Positions 1-10,732 are shown, counted from the first letter of the stretch. The stretch: DNA of 36,684 nt from Sporomusaceae bacterium (GCA_018434355.1 JAHDPL010000041.1:1-36684); one strand, 5' to 3'. Notes: generated by a model not told the origin, from the letters alone. A program made the numbers and translations.

Positions 1-95
<95 letters not shown>

Positions 96-217
96 ATTAT
101 GAAAGAGCTGATTGCTCATTCTAACTCTGGTCTTCTTTTTTTGCGCCATTTCTGGCGCTCTCACGCGTTTTGTGCTGTCTCTTTGTTCAGTTTTCAAGGA
201 ACCCCGTCTCACGACGC
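96..217 (-). promoter_or_regulatory. Pre-16S rRNA leader
   Basis: This is the transcribed spacer between the predicted rRNA start and the mature 16S end. It contains CCTTGAAAACTGAACAAAG (minus strand, about 181-199), the element typical of Firmicute rRNA leaders and spacers that takes part in rRNA processing. It also has an A/T-rich stretch just before the mature end. No protein gene is supported here. Confidence 0.7.
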
Positions 218-223
218 TTTTAT

Positions 224-252
224 ATATTAGCACGCCGGATATGCCTTGTCAA
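224..252 (-). promoter_or_regulatory. rRNA operon promoter
   Basis: On the minus strand, a perfect -35 TTGACA (247-252) and a -10 TAATAT (224-229) are separated by exactly 17 bp. This is a strong sigma-A type promoter placed about 130 nt upstream of mature 16S. The start of transcription should be near 217. No second tandem promoter of comparable quality was found between here and the lysS terminator. Confidence 0.85.
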
Positions 253-430
253 GCAACGACACCTCATAAATTCAAAAGTGGCTTAACCCTTGTTTCAACA
301 GGTCATTTAACGTTTTTTAGCATCCACTTATCGGCAGAATACGGAAAAATTAAATCTGGTTTTGCTATTTTACAGTGACTTTTCCGTGGCATAAACCGGA
401 ACAGATGCCCGCAGGTGCAGATAAAGGAAT

Positions 431-455
431 GAAGCTGCCCTTTCCGGGCAGCTTC
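431..455 (-). terminator. Terminator after lysS
   Basis: A perfect 10-bp inverted repeat, GAAGCTGCCC and GGGCAGCTTC with a 5-nt loop, lies about 50 nt past the lysS stop. The following T tract is weak on the minus strand (ATTCCTTTAT), so some transcription from the greA-lysS operon could continue toward the rRNA promoter. Confidence 0.65.
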
Positions 456-507
456 TAAATAAACATTTTCGGCAAACATTGCGCGCCTCGTACAGAACGC
501 AAGCGAT

Positions 508-2037
<1,530 letters not shown>

Positions 2038-2541
2038 TCAGTTCAGTTCGATATTGACGATTTTAAATTTCATTCTGCCGGCCGGAGCGACCACTTCCAC
2101 CGTTTGCCCGATCTTTTGACCGAGTACGGCGCTACCAACCGGAGATTCATTGGAAATTCGCGCTTCTCCAGGATCTGCTTCGGCCGAACCGACGATAGTG
2201 TATATCATCTCGCGACCATTTTGTGCAGCTTTCCCCTTGCCTTCCTTGACTTCTTTCAAAGTCACGGTGCAACCCAGCCCCACTGTGCCGGTGTCTGTGT
2301 CGCAGCTTTCGATCAGCTTCGCGCTGCGCAGCATTTTTTCCAGCGCCTGCAGTTCGCCTTCAATGAATGCCTGTTCATTTTTTGCATCTTCGTATTCAGC
2401 ATTTTCGCTGATATCCCCGAACTCAATCGCCTGTTTGATTCGCTCGGCAACTTCCTGACGCCGGACCGATTTGAGATGCTCTAGTTTCTGTTCCAGTTTT
2501 TTTAACCCGTCAGTAGTCAGGATCGTTTCTTTTTCAGCCAT
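2038..2541 (-). CDS. greA: Transcription elongation factor GreA
   Basis: Rescues backtracked RNA polymerase by stimulating transcript cleavage in the secondary channel. The 167-residue product has the GreA plan: an N-terminal antiparallel coiled coil (about 8-75, with the acidic tip around ISENAEYEDAKNEQ) and a C-terminal FKBP-like domain with GEARISNESPVGSAVLG. It is slightly longer than the usual 158 residues. The start ATG (2539-2541) has AAAGGAG 8 nt upstream; an earlier in-frame start lacks a site. It precedes lysS, a widespread Firmicute pairing. A weak promoter candidate lies at 2601-2630. Confidence 0.95.
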   Translation of the reverse strand: MAEKETILTTDGLKKLEQKLEHLKSVRRQEVAERIKQAIEFGDISENAEYEDAKNEQAFIEGELQALEKMLRSAKLIESCDTDTGTVGLGCTVTLKEVKEGKGKAAQNGREMIYTIVGSAEADPGEARISNESPVGSAVLGQKIGQTVEVVAPAGRMKFKIVNIELN

Positions 2542-2600
2542 CACGCAGTCTCCTTTACGTCTCGGTCTTGTCTTCAAAAACTCTGGCGAGAGTACTAATC

Positions 2601-2630
2601 TATATAATATGTATAGAAAGAAGGCAGCAA
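2601..2630 (-). promoter_or_regulatory. Possible greA-lysS promoter
   Basis: In the 108-nt gap before greA, the minus strand has TTGCTG (2625-2630), an 18-bp spacer and TATATA (2601-2606) in a very A/T-rich stretch. Several overlapping -10-like hexamers occur, so the exact position is uncertain. Confidence 0.35.
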
Positions 2631-2649
2631 GCAGAACCGCTACTTTTCT

Positions 2650-3192
2650 TCAACAATTATAGGCAGAATCAGTCGGTTTGTCAATTTTGTCCCGTTCTTC
2701 CATTTGAAGCAGAATTCGGTGCAATTGTTCCGGACTGACTAGGCGGCAATCTTGTTCGGCAAGAAAATCTGGCTCAACGTAACGCCAAAGCTTCACCAGC
2801 ATTTCACTGCAGACCAAGGTGTTCGCAGTGAAACTGGCCAATAGCGCCAGCAAAGTCCGCCCGGCCCAGACTCCAAAAATTTCTTTGACGCCGATTGCCA
2901 GGCAGGTCGCATAGCCGTACGCAATTGCCGACTGGCGCCACCGTAGTGCTTGCGCCAACATTGCCGCATACGCATCATCACTGACGCCGCATGACATTGT
3001 TTGGCTTCTTTCCCAGTCACGATATTTGTCGCCGGGTTCCAGTAAAAATCCTTTGCCAGCCAGCGCCTCCGCCAGCAGATCGTCTTCATCAAACCGCAAT
3101 GCCACATGCGACCAAGCTGATCGCGTTACAAAAGTCACCAACCGGTCCAGCCAACTGTCTCCGGTGGCAAAAATGAAACTGACCCTTTTCAT
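2650..3192 (-). CDS. Permuted papain-like (NlpC/P60 superfamily, YiiX/C92-type) protein
   Basis: A 180-residue protein with the layout of the circularly permuted papain-like fold. His29 lies in SAWSHVALRF, an acidic residue Glu42 follows on the next strand, and Cys128 lies in TLVCSEML late in the chain. Such proteins are amide hydrolases or acyltransferases; no substrate can be read from the sequence. There is no signal peptide, so it is probably cytoplasmic, although residues about 97-125 are hydrophobic. The ATG at 3190-3192 overlaps the upstream stop (ATGA), indicating translational coupling. The alternative start 14 codons earlier lies inside the upstream gene. Family-level call from motif order only. 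Confidence 0.6.
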   Translation of the reverse strand: MKRVSFIFATGDSWLDRLVTFVTRSAWSHVALRFDEDDLLAEALAGKGFLLEPGDKYRDWERSQTMSCGVSDDAYAAMLAQALRWRQSAIAYGYATCLAIGVKEIFGVWAGRTLLALLASFTANTLVCSEMLVKLWRYVEPDFLAEQDCRLVSPEQLHRILLQMEERDKIDKPTDSAYNC

Positions 3193-4157
3193 TGCCAAGG
3201 TTCCAACGGGAACCGGCGGAGAATCTTTTTGCACAGATCAACGCTCAGCGATGAATCATCATGGGCCATGCCTTTCTTGAGTCCCTGCAGCGCACGCAGT
3301 CCTGGTTCGCTTGTCAACCCAAGCTCGCCGGTCAGACGCGACATCACTGCGCGACGGGCCTTGTCCATTGAAAAGCCCGTCGTATCATTTTGCTTGATTT
3401 GATCACTCAGTTCCTGAAACATATAAAACTGCGCCAGATGTGTCATCGGATTGCCGCAGGCGCCAGCCTGCGTCTGACCCAATACTTCCGGCAAGGCAAA
3501 CCGCATGCTTTTTTCCACAGACCATGTCAGCTCCGCAGTTTCGCGGCGCATCGACTCCTGTAACGTTCTCGTGGTACACAAACCATAGGTTCGCAAAGAT
3601 CGGATCATCGCATGCTCGATCGTGTGGGCCGTTTCCTGACTGACCAACCCTTTTAGATTCGCACCGATCTGCACTGTTGCGTTGCGTTCGATATCGTTGC
3701 CATAGATTGTCACCGGAATATCACCCATGCTGCGGAATTCGGTGAATCCGCCCTGGGGCAGCCACCCCGCGCCCGACACAACCGGGTATTCGTGCCGCAT
3801 GGTTTTAAAATCAATCGCTTCCAAGCCCTCCACACGCAATGCCCCTTGCATGAACTGCAACCGATTCCATCGTGCATGACTGATGCCTTCCAAAACGAGA
3901 CCGACGAACGCCAAATTCTCCTGGTCCGCAGATCGTCGCACAGCCGGAATCTGCGCCTGTCGCTGGACATCCACCAGTTTTGCCAACACACCCACCCGAT
4001 ACAGAGTTCCTTCGGCAGCAACCAAGGGACAGACAAAGACGTCCATGCCCGGTTCAAAATCGGAGCTCCGCCCACGGTCGACAAAACCGCCGATCGAACG
4101 ACCGCCGCCAGGTCTCGGCAAAACGCCATTTACCACAGGAATCAACAGCGTTGACAC
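3189..4157 (-). CDS. Uncharacterised protein with an HxxEH motif
   Basis: A 322-residue protein I do not recognise. The first half is beta-rich and Gly/Pro-containing. The second half is helical and carries His178-Thr-Ile-Glu-His182, an HxxEH arrangement that could bind metal, followed by Cys194 and a Gly-Ala-Cys-Gly segment with Cys234 and His240. It has no signal peptide or membrane span. Translation starts at GTG 4155-4157 with AAAGGAG 7 nt upstream, inside the end of dusB (16-nt overlap). Its stop overlaps the start of the papain-like gene, so the two probably act together. Metal binding is inference. Confidence 0.5.
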   Translation of the reverse strand: MSTLLIPVVNGVLPRPGGGRSIGGFVDRGRSSDFEPGMDVFVCPLVAAEGTLYRVGVLAKLVDVQRQAQIPAVRRSADQENLAFVGLVLEGISHARWNRLQFMQGALRVEGLEAIDFKTMRHEYPVVSGAGWLPQGGFTEFRSMGDIPVTIYGNDIERNATVQIGANLKGLVSQETAHTIEHAMIRSLRTYGLCTTRTLQESMRRETAELTWSVEKSMRFALPEVLGQTQAGACGNPMTHLAQFYMFQELSDQIKQNDTTGFSMDKARRAVMSRLTGELGLTSEPGLRALQGLKKGMAHDDSSLSVDLCKKILRRFPLEPWQ

Positions 4158-5125
4158 GCAAGCTCTCCTTTCAGGTACTCGCCAAGAATCATTTCGAAGT
4201 CGGCTTTTGACATGGCCTGATTGAACCGGGTCCGTAGTTCCGCCGACTTGGGATAGCCTTTTACATAGCTGGCGGCATGCCGTCGCATTTCACGGATCGC
4301 AATGTGGCTTCCCTTTAGTTCGATCAGCATATCCAGATGCCGCAACAAAGTCTGCGATTTTTCGGTCAAAGTCGGGCTGGCAGGCAGTTCCCCCCGTTCC
4401 AGCCAAGCGGCAATTTGCCGAAAAATCCATACGTTTCCGCAAGCCGCCCGGCCTACCATCACCGCATCACAGTCCGTTTCGCCGAGCAAGCGCTGTGCAT
4501 CCTGCACAGTGCGCACATCGCCATTGCCGATCACCGGAATCTTTACCGCTTGCTTTACCTGACGAATCATTGACCAGTCCGCCGTTCCACTGTAAAACTG
4601 CTCTCTGGTCCGTGCATGAACCGCAATTGCGCTGATTCCTGTTTGTTCCATTTTTTTTGCGACTTCCACCGCATTGATGCTGCCTGCATCCCATCCGGTA
4701 CGAATTTTTACCGTTACAGGTATATCGACGGCTTGCACCATCGCCTTCAATATGGCTGCCGCTTTGTCCACAGAACGCAACAAGGCTGATCCTTCCCCAT
4801 TTTTGACAATCTTGTGGGTAGGACAGCCCATGTTGAAATCGATGATATCCGCCCCGGCCGCCGCGACCCGCCGCGCAGCTTCAGCCAGTTCCTCCGGCAC
4901 GGAACCGAACAATTGAATTGCCGTCGGTCGTTCACGCGGATCAATCTTGATCAGGTCATGCGTTCGGCAATTTTCATACAACAACCCTTTGGCGCTGACC
5001 ATTTCCGACACGACAAGGCCGCACTCCATCTCTTTGGCCAGCAACCGAAACGCCAGATCCGTGACTCCTGCCATCGGGGCCAGGACTGTCGGATGCTGGA
5101 TCGTAACCTTACCGATTGCGTTCAT
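4142..5125 (-). CDS. dusB: tRNA-dihydrouridine synthase, DusB type
   Basis: Reduces specific uridines of tRNA to dihydrouridine using FMN and NADPH. The 327-residue product is a TIM barrel with APMAGVTD near residue 16, the catalytic cysteine in FNMGCP, and the phosphate-binding GNGDVRT segment. The C-terminal helical tRNA-binding domain includes [12 protein letters not shown]. The ATG at 5123-5125 lies inside the end of coaX (17-nt overlap), consistent with translational coupling. Its GAGGGG site is rather distant at about 13 nt. Position next to coaX and upstream of greA-lysS matches other Firmicutes. Confidence 0.95.
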   Translation of the reverse strand: MNAIGKVTIQHPTVLAPMAGVTDLAFRLLAKEMECGLVVSEMVSAKGLLYENCRTHDLIKIDPRERPTAIQLFGSVPEELAEAARRVAAAGADIIDFNMGCPTHKIVKNGEGSALLRSVDKAAAILKAMVQAVDIPVTVKIRTGWDAGSINAVEVAKKMEQTGISAIAVHARTREQFYSGTADWSMIRQVKQAVKIPVIGNGDVRTVQDAQRLLGETDCDAVMVGRAACGNVWIFRQIAAWLERGELPASPTLTEKSQTLLRHLDMLIELKGSHIAIREMRRHAASYVKGYPKSAELRTRFNQAMSKADFEMILGEYLKGELACQRC

Positions 5126-5873
5126 GGATAATCCGCAACCCCTCGAGGGTGATGAACGGTTCGACAATATCGATCGTACGGGATTGTTGAGCAATCAGGT
5201 TGGCTAGGCCACCGGTGGCAATGACTTTGGCCTCTGTTTCGAGTTCAGCTTTCATTCGGCGGACGATCTCATCGACTTGACCGACAAAACCGAGGATAAT
5301 GCCGGCCTGCATGCTGGAAACGGTATTGCGGCAAATAACCGACTTGGGCATCACCAGCTCGATTCGCGGCAGTTTGGCCGCCCGCTGGAACAACGCTTCC
5401 GTCGAAATGCCGATCCCTGGTGCGATGGCGCCGCCCAGATAGTCGCCATTTTGTGCGATGGCACAGAATGTGGTCGCCGTGCCAAAGTCGACGATCACCA
5501 GCGGACCGCCGTATTTTTCGTATGCCCCGATCGCGTTGACAATCCGGTCGGCGCCGACTTCACGGGGGTTTTCATAATGAATCCGAATGCCTGTCTTGAT
5601 CCCCGGTCCGACAACCAGCGGTTCACCGCCGAAATAGCGGCTGCACATGCGTTGAAACGGAACGATCAGCGGCGGCACGACAGAAGAGATGATCACCGAA
5701 GTAATCTGTTTCATATCCATCTTGCCATGTTGGAACAGATTGTAGATCAACATTCCATATTCGTCTGAAGTGCGCTGACGGTCGGTCGAAATCCGCCAGT
5801 GACAAAGCAACTCCTTCTCGCGATATATGCCGAGCACTATATTCGTATTGCCAATATCCACGACCAATAGCAT
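5109..5873 (-). CDS. coaX: Type III pantothenate kinase
   Basis: Catalyses ATP-dependent phosphorylation of pantothenate, the first step of CoA synthesis. The 254-residue product has the acetate/sugar kinase fold marks of CoaX: DIGNTN at residues 6-11, the central [12 protein letters not shown], and the adenine/phosphate loop DFGTATTF. The C-terminal ATGGLA is also typical. The ATG is placed at 5873 after a GGGAGAGG site; a TTG one codon earlier is possible. It follows birA by about 50 nt and overlaps dusB. With panC and panD nearby, three steps toward CoA are clustered here. Confidence 0.95.
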   Translation of the reverse strand: MLLVVDIGNTNIVLGIYREKELLCHWRISTDRQRTSDEYGMLIYNLFQHGKMDMKQITSVIISSVVPPLIVPFQRMCSRYFGGEPLVVGPGIKTGIRIHYENPREVGADRIVNAIGAYEKYGGPLVIVDFGTATTFCAIAQNGDYLGGAIAPGIGISTEALFQRAAKLPRIELVMPKSVICRNTVSSMQAGIILGFVGQVDEIVRRMKAELETEAKVIATGGLANLIAQQSRTIDIVEPFITLEGLRIIHERNR

Positions 5874-5925
5874 CAAAAACCTCTCCCTTGTTCAATAATC
5901 CCCAGGTCATTCCAGTATCGTCAGG

Positions 5926-6906
5926 TTATTCGGCGAGGGACCGAATAGATACATCTCCGGCGAGTACCCGCTCGACTCCTGTCGCCGTCTCGACCAGTAA
6001 AGCGCCATCCACGTCAATATCCAAAGCCTTTCCGGCAAACGAGCGATCCGGAGCGATCACGTTAACAACGCGATTCAATGTGATCGATTCCTGACGCCAG
6101 GCATCCAACACCGTCGCAAAACCTTCCTTCTTTACCGCCAGATAAAGCTCTTCCAGTCGGGCAAGGATTTGAATGAACAAATCCAACCGCGGCACTGCAA
6201 CACCGGTTTCGAGCTGCAACGAAGTTGCCACTGATTGCAACTCGGGCGGAATGTCCGCTTCAGTGATATTCACATTGACGCCCATGCCGATCACGATGTG
6301 ATTGATCGCATCCATCTCCGCACTCATTTCCGTCAGGATGCCCACCAATTTTTTTCCATTGTACAGGATGTCGTTCGGCCACTTGATTCCGCTCGCCAGT
6401 CCGGTACAGTCATGAATCGCCCGGTTTATCGCCACCGCAGCCATCAAGGTGCATTTTGGCGCTTCCTGCGGCGGGAACGGCGGACGCAAAATGAGGGAAA
6501 ACCAAATCCCCTTGGCAAACGGAGAAAACCAGCCGCGAGCAAGCCTGCCGCGCCCACCCAGTTGTGCTTCGGTGATCACCAGCGTTCCCTCGGGATAACC
6601 TTCGACCGCTCTGCGTTTCGCCTCATCATTGGTCGAGCCGATTTGCGAAAAATAGATGATCTCTTTGCCCAACACACCGGTTTGCAAACGAGAACGGACT
6701 TCTTCCGGTCGCAGCAAGTCCGGCAGTGCTACCAACCGATGCCCTTGACTGACGGTCGATTCGATCTCGTAGCCTTCCTGACGCAGTTTTTGAATCTGTT
6801 TGCTGATGGCGGTCCGGGAAACACTGAGTTGCCGTCCCAGTTCCTCGCCGGACACAAAACAGCCAAGCCGGCTGCGCAGCAGTTCCAGAATCTTGTTACG
6901 GATCAT
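5926..6906 (-). CDS. birA: Bifunctional biotin-protein ligase / biotin operon repressor
   Basis: Attaches biotin to carboxylase biotin-carrier domains via biotinyl-AMP. The N-terminal DNA-binding domain suggests it also represses biotin genes. The 326-residue product has a winged helix (about 1-65, with SGEELGRQLSVSRTAISKQI). The catalytic domain shows the biotinyl-AMP loop GGRGRLARGW and IKWPNDIL, and a small C-terminal SH3-like domain follows. The ATG at 6904-6906 has AGAGGCG upstream; a GTG ten codons earlier is the alternative. No biotin biosynthesis gene is in the window, so any regulatory target is elsewhere. Confidence 0.94.
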   Translation of the reverse strand: MIRNKILELLRSRLGCFVSGEELGRQLSVSRTAISKQIQKLRQEGYEIESTVSQGHRLVALPDLLRPEEVRSRLQTGVLGKEIIYFSQIGSTNDEAKRRAVEGYPEGTLVITEAQLGGRGRLARGWFSPFAKGIWFSLILRPPFPPQEAPKCTLMAAVAINRAIHDCTGLASGIKWPNDILYNGKKLVGILTEMSAEMDAINHIVIGMGVNVNITEADIPPELQSVATSLQLETGVAVPRLDLFIQILARLEELYLAVKKEGFATVLDAWRQESITLNRVVNVIAPDRSFAGKALDIDVDGALLVETATGVERVLAGDVSIRSLAE

Positions 6907-6942
6907 CGGCGCCTCTTTCCCTGATGCCTGTTTCACATCGGG

Positions 6943-7326
6943 TTATTTTATTTCTCCGTGCTTTTCTTCGTTTTTCATTTCCATAATCCGGTTCGCGTCG
7001 TCCAGGAACGCAACGCGAGGTTTCCACTCTTTCGCTTCGCGTTCGTCAAGCATTACATAGGTAATGATGATGACTTTATCGCCTGGCTGAACCAACCTGG
7101 CTGCGGCGCCATTCAGACAAATCACGCCGGAACCGCGCGGACCGGGTATCGCGTATGTTTCCAGTCTGGCGCCGTTATTGATGTCGACAACCTGGACCTT
7201 TTCATTAATCATGATATCAGCCGCATCCATCAGATCTTCGTCAATCGTGATGCTGCCGACATAATTCAGGCAAGCCTCCGTCACCGTGGCCCGATGCAGT
7301 TTGGATTTGAACAAAGTGCGAAACAT
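6943..7326 (-). CDS. panD: Aspartate 1-decarboxylase
   Basis: Makes beta-alanine from aspartate for pantothenate synthesis. The 127-residue proenzyme begins in the usual way ([18 protein letters not shown]). It has the Gly24-Ser25 self-cleavage site that generates the pyruvoyl group, plus the conserved [12 protein letters not shown] segment. Lys9 and Tyr57-region residues are in place. The ATG follows the panC stop by one nucleotide and has GGAGGG upstream, so the two are translationally coupled. panB is not in the window. Confidence 0.96.
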   Translation of the reverse strand: MFRTLFKSKLHRATVTEACLNYVGSITIDEDLMDAADIMINEKVQVVDINNGARLETYAIPGPRGSGVICLNGAAARLVQPGDKVIIITYVMLDEREAKEWKPRVAFLDDANRIMEMKNEEKHGEIK

Positions 7327-7327
7327 C

Positions 7328-8185
7328 TTATTTTCCCTCCCAGAGCATATTGTCAATCAGGCGAGTCTTGCCAAATTTTACAGCCAGCGCCAACAGCGCC
7401 CGGCTTTCAACCCGGTCCAACGCTTCCATCGTCAACGGGTCGACCAGCGACACATAATCAATCTCTGCCAGCGGCTCCTGGCTGATCAAGTCGCGGACCG
7501 TCGCTACAATCAGGGAACTGTCGCGTTCGCCCGCCGCGAGCAACGTAGCCGCCCGTTCGAGCGACCGCGACAAAACCAATGCGGCCTGACGCTGAGCGGA
7601 ATCAAGATATTTGTTGCGCGATGACATGGCCAATCCGTCGGATTCCCGGACAATCGGCACCGCTACGATTTTGACGTTCATGTTCAGATCTTCCGCCATG
7701 CGGCGAATCACCGCGACCTGCTGCGCATCCTTCTGGCCGAAATACGCGACATCCGCTTCCGCAATATTGAACAATTTGGTCACGACAGTCGCCACGCCGC
7801 GAAAATGGCCGGGCCGCGAAGCCCCGCACAAACTGGCAGTAATTTTCTCGACATCGACGAACGTCAGCGTCTTGCCGTTTCCGGCCGGATACATTTCATC
7901 CACCGCAGGAGCAAACAACACATCAATTCCCGTGCTCTCGGCCAATTCACAATCCCGCGCCAAATCGCGCGGATAATCGGCATAATCCTCCTGCGGCCCG
8001 AATTGCAGCGGATTGACGAACAACGTGGCAATCACAAGACCCTGTTCCTGTCTGGCCCGTCGCATCAGGGTCAGATGCCCTTCGTGCAGGTAGCCCATCG
8101 TTGGAACCAAACCGACGGTTTTCCCCTGCCGTTTCGCGTCGCGGACCACTTGTTTCAATTGCTCAATTTGCTGGATAACCTGCAT
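7328..8185 (-). CDS. panC: Pantothenate synthetase
   Basis: Condenses pantoate and beta-alanine with ATP to give pantothenate. The 285-residue product shows the nucleotidyltransferase HIGH-like motif in [10 protein letters not shown] near residue 31, the [18 protein letters not shown] pantoate-binding segment, GQKDAQQ, and the KMSKS-like [10 protein letters not shown]. The ATG at 8183-8185 is chosen over a start 22 codons upstream because that extension would run into the leader terminator; a GAGGTG site precedes it. It heads a panC-panD-birA-coaX-dusB transcript with its own promoter and structured leader. Confidence 0.96.
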   Translation of the reverse strand: MQVIQQIEQLKQVVRDAKRQGKTVGLVPTMGYLHEGHLTLMRRARQEQGLVIATLFVNPLQFGPQEDYADYPRDLARDCELAESTGIDVLFAPAVDEMYPAGNGKTLTFVDVEKITASLCGASRPGHFRGVATVVTKLFNIAEADVAYFGQKDAQQVAVIRRMAEDLNMNVKIVAVPIVRESDGLAMSSRNKYLDSAQRQAALVLSRSLERAATLLAAGERDSSLIVATVRDLISQEPLAEIDYVSLVDPLTMEALDRVESRALLALAVKFGKTRLIDNMLWEGK

Positions 8186-8208
8186 CAACAACACCTCATC
8201 ATTCGTTC

Positions 8209-8244
8209 CAAAAAAACAACGCCTTCCCACAAACAGGAAGGCGC
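8209..8244 (-). terminator. Terminator hairpin in the panC leader
   Basis: On the minus strand, CGCCTTCC (8236-8243) and GGAAGGCG (8220-8227) form an 8-bp perfect stem with an 8-nt loop, followed by TTGTTTTTTTG. It lies about 25 nt before the panC start, after the panC promoter, so it can act as an attenuator as well as stopping read-through from the thioesterase gene. Confidence 0.8.
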
Positions 8245-8366
8245 ATTTCATCCGTCAGTACTTGCGTCCCCCGTCTCGGTCACCATGGATCCAAGCGGTG
8301 TCGGGAATACCGTATCGTTTTGTTCGGAACATTTCGTGCAGCTCACAAAGGATGCCGCCTTATTGC
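8238..8366 (-). promoter_or_regulatory. Candidate riboswitch or attenuator leader of panCD
   Basis: The RNA predicted to start near 8366 can form a long-range helix. AAGGCG-G-CATCC (8350-8361) pairs with GGATG-AAATG-CGCCTT (8238-8253), giving 6 + 5 bp around a 1x5 internal loop. The CGCCTT strand is also the 5' arm of the terminator, so helix and terminator exclude each other. The helix encloses about 96 nt with further pairing: TTCCCG with CGGGGG, and CACCG with TGGTG. I cannot match it to a known riboswitch class; there is no T-box sequence. The fold is inference from complementarity. Confidence 0.5.
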
Positions 8367-8372
8367 GAATTC

Positions 8373-8401
8373 ATGGTAGCATTTCGCTCAATAACAGTCA
8401 A
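8373..8401 (-). promoter_or_regulatory. Promoter of the panC operon
   Basis: TTGACT (8396-8401) and TACCAT (8373-8378) on the minus strand, 17 bp apart, immediately after the stop of the thioesterase gene. Initiation near 8366 would place the proposed switch helix within the first 20 nt of the transcript. Confidence 0.6.
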
Positions 8402-8406
8402 GCGTT

Positions 8407-8814
8407 TTAACAAGAAATCTGACGCTTTGCGGCCACTTTGGCCAAAAAAGCAGCCATATCACCGACGAGAAATCTTTCATGCCGGCAAGTCCCAACGACT
8501 TCGCGCGAATCTGAAGCCGTAACCGAAAACACCATCTTTTTCCCGGCAACTTCCACCAATTCGGCTTTGGCCGTGACAACCATCCCGACAGGCGTCGCCG
8601 CCAGATGGCTCATTTCAATCTTCGTGCCGACGCTGCCTTCGCCAGGCAACAGGCAGGGACGAATCGCATCGATCGCCGCCTGTTCCATCAGCGCCACCAA
8701 GAGCGGAGTGGCAAACACTTTTGCACCGGCATTACCGAAAATTTCGGCCGTATTACTGTCTGACACCATGACTTCAGCTTGTCCTGTCAGTCCGGATTTC
8801 AATCCTTCAGGCAT
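8407..8814 (-). CDS. FlK-like hotdog thioesterase
   Basis: A 135-residue single hotdog-fold protein resembling fluoroacetyl-CoA thioesterase FlK and its many uncharacterised relatives. The proposed catalytic set is present with near-identical spacing: Thr37 in ATPLL, Glu44 in LMEQAA, and His70 in [10 protein letters not shown]. The natural substrate is unlikely to be fluoroacetyl-CoA; a short or unusual acyl-CoA is more plausible. The ATG overlaps the end of ftsH by 8 nt, so it is translationally coupled to the protease. An upstream in-frame extension of 37 codons lies inside ftsH and is rejected. It has no helix-turn-helix, so it is not FapR. Confidence 0.8.
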   Translation of the reverse strand: MPEGLKSGLTGQAEVMVSDSNTAEIFGNAGAKVFATPLLVALMEQAAIDAIRPCLLPGEGSVGTKIEMSHLAATPVGMVVTAKAELVEVAGKKMVFSVTASDSREVVGTCRHERFLVGDMAAFLAKVAAKRQISC

Positions 8815-10732
8815 TTCCACCACTCGCTTCCGGAACGTTATATACGACTTTCGGGCCGGGTTCAGCGTCGGGAACCGGAATCGCCTGCAACGCCGGAGGA
8901 TTTGCTTCATCCTGATCCGGTTCAACCGGCCGTTCGCCGATTTGTCCGTCTTTCATCAACTGTTCCAGTTCGTAGGCTTCCAATGTTTCCTTTTCTATCA
9001 AAGCGGCTGCAATCAAATGCAGTTTATCCATATGTTCGCGCAACATCGCTTCGGTTTTTTCATAGGCTTCTTCGATCATGCGACGAACTTCCTTGTCGAT
9101 CGAATATGCCACTTCTTCGCTATAGTTTCGGTCACGGGAAATGTCCCGCCCGAGAAATACTTGCGTATCTTGCCGACGACCGAACGTAATCGGGCCCAAC
9201 ACTTCGCTCATGCCAAACTCACAGATCATCTTGCGCGACAGCTCGGTCGCCCGTTCGAGGTCGTTCTGCGCGCCGGTCGAAATTTCTTCCAATACCAGGG
9301 CTTCAGCCACGCGACCGCCCAAAAGCGTCTTCAATTGGTCCTTGAGCTCCGACCGGGTCGCATAGTTGCGGTCTTCCTTCGGCAGCATCAGCGTGTAACC
9401 GCCGGCGCGGCCGCGGGGAATGATCGATACTTTGTGGACCGGGTCGGCGTTCGGCATCAGCATGCCAATCAGGGCATGACCGGCCTCATGATAGGCAGTG
9501 AGCTTTTTGTCCCGTTCGCTGATCACTTTGCTTTTCCGCTCAGGACCAGCAACGACCCGTTCTACCGATTCCTCCAGTTCTTCCATGCCAATCCGCTTTT
9601 TATTGCGTCGGGCCGATAACAGTGCCGCTTCGTTGACCAGGTTGCTCAAGTCGGCGCCGGTGAAACCGGGGGTCCGCCGGGCCAGCACATCCAAGTCCGC
9701 TTCTTTTTCCACCGGTTTGCCTTTGGTATGGACTTTGAGGATTTCCTGACGGCCCTTGACGTCGGGTTTGTCGACGACGATATGACGGTCAAAGCGACCC
9801 GGTCGCAGTAATGCCGGATCCAGAATGTCAGGCCGGTTCGTAGCCGCGATGATGATGATGCCTTCATTCACGCCAAAGCCATCCATCTCCACCAGCAACT
9901 GATTCAACGTCTGTTCCCGCTCGTCGTGGCCGCCGCCTAGTCCGGCGCCCCGTTGGCGACCGACTGCATCGATCTCATCGATGAACACGATACAGGGAGC
10001 GCTTTTCTTGGCTTGTTCAAACAGGTCACGAACACGCGATGCACCGACACCGACAAACATTTCGACAAAGTCGGAACCGCTGATCGAAAAGAACGGCACT
10101 CCGGCTTCACCCGCCACCGCTCTAGCCAGCAAGGTCTTGCCGGTGCCGGGAGGGCCAAACAGCAAAACGCCTTTGGGGATGCGCGCACCCAAGTCATTGA
10201 ATTTTTTCGGATGCTTGAGGAATTCGACAACTTCCTCCAGCTCTTCCTTTGCTTCTTCCGCCCCTGCCACATCGGCGAAAGTGACTTTGATCTTTTCTTC
10301 ATTATGCAGTTTGGCGCGGCTTTTGCCGAACGACATAACCTTGCTGCCGCCGCCCTGCGTCTGCTGCATGATGAAGAACCAAACACCAATCAGCAACAGC
10401 ATCGGCAACAACGAAGAAAACAAGGTTGTCCACCATGGCGGTTGCGGCGGCAGTTCAGCCTTGATATCAATCTTCTTTTCCCGCAGGGTATTGATCAAAG
10501 TGGGGTCATTGGGCGTAACCAGGGTAAATTCCTGTCCATCCTTGAGTTTGCCGCGAATCGTGTTCTCCACGATCGTTACCCGGTCAACCTTTTGATCCTC
10601 GACCTGTTTCAAGAATGCGGTGTAGGATACCTCGGTCTTGGTCGTGGTTTTGGACGAGTAATAATCGATGATCGATATCGCGATGATGATGATCAGTAAG
10701 TAAAAGCCTACGTTGCGAAAAAACTTGTTCAA
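8807..10732 (-). CDS. ftsH: ATP-dependent zinc metalloprotease FtsH
   Basis: Membrane-anchored AAA+ protease that degrades membrane and regulatory proteins. The 641 residues show two transmembrane helices (about 9-25 and 103-122) around a periplasmic domain. The AAA module has Walker A GPPGTGKT (193-200), Walker B IVFIDEID (248-254) and the SRH region ending PGRFDRH. The M41 protease has the zinc site HEAGH (415-419), followed by a variable hydrophilic tail. Translation starts at TTG 10730-10732 with a perfect AGGAGG five nt upstream. It lies after hpt and has its own promoter. Confidence 0.97.
   Translation of the reverse strand: MNKFFRNVGFYLLIIIIAISIIDYYSSKTTTKTEVSYTAFLKQVEDQKVDRVTIVENTIRGKLKDGQEFTLVTPNDPTLINTLREKKIDIKAELPPQPPWWTTLFSSLLPMLLLIGVWFFIMQQTQGGGSKVMSFGKSRAKLHNEEKIKVTFADVAGAEEAKEELEEVVEFLKHPKKFNDLGARIPKGVLLFGPPGTGKTLLARAVAGEAGVPFFSISGSDFVEMFVGVGASRVRDLFEQAKKSAPCIVFIDEIDAVGRQRGAGLGGGHDEREQTLNQLLVEMDGFGVNEGIIIIAATNRPDILDPALLRPGRFDRHIVVDKPDVKGRQEILKVHTKGKPVEKEADLDVLARRTPGFTGADLSNLVNEAALLSARRNKKRIGMEELEESVERVVAGPERKSKVISERDKKLTAYHEAGHALIGMLMPNADPVHKVSIIPRGRAGGYTLMLPKEDRNYATRSELKDQLKTLLGGRVAEALVLEEISTGAQNDLERATELSRKMICEFGMSEVLGPITFGRRQDTQVFLGRDISRDRNYSEEVAYSIDKEVRRMIEEAYEKTEAMLREHMDKLHLIAAALIEKETLEAYELEQLMKDGQIGERPVEPDQDEANPPALQAIPVPDAEPGPKVVYNVPEASGGNA

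Noticed and set aside
8238-8366. T-box or FMN riboswitch in the panC leader
   Set aside because: There is no GGTACCGCG T-box sequence. A short TTCCCGAC resembles part of the FMN aptamer, but the other conserved FMN blocks are missing.
8407-8814. Reading this hotdog gene as FapR
   Set aside because: FapR has an N-terminal helix-turn-helix and is about 190 residues. This protein is a bare hotdog domain with the FlK-type Thr/Glu/His set.
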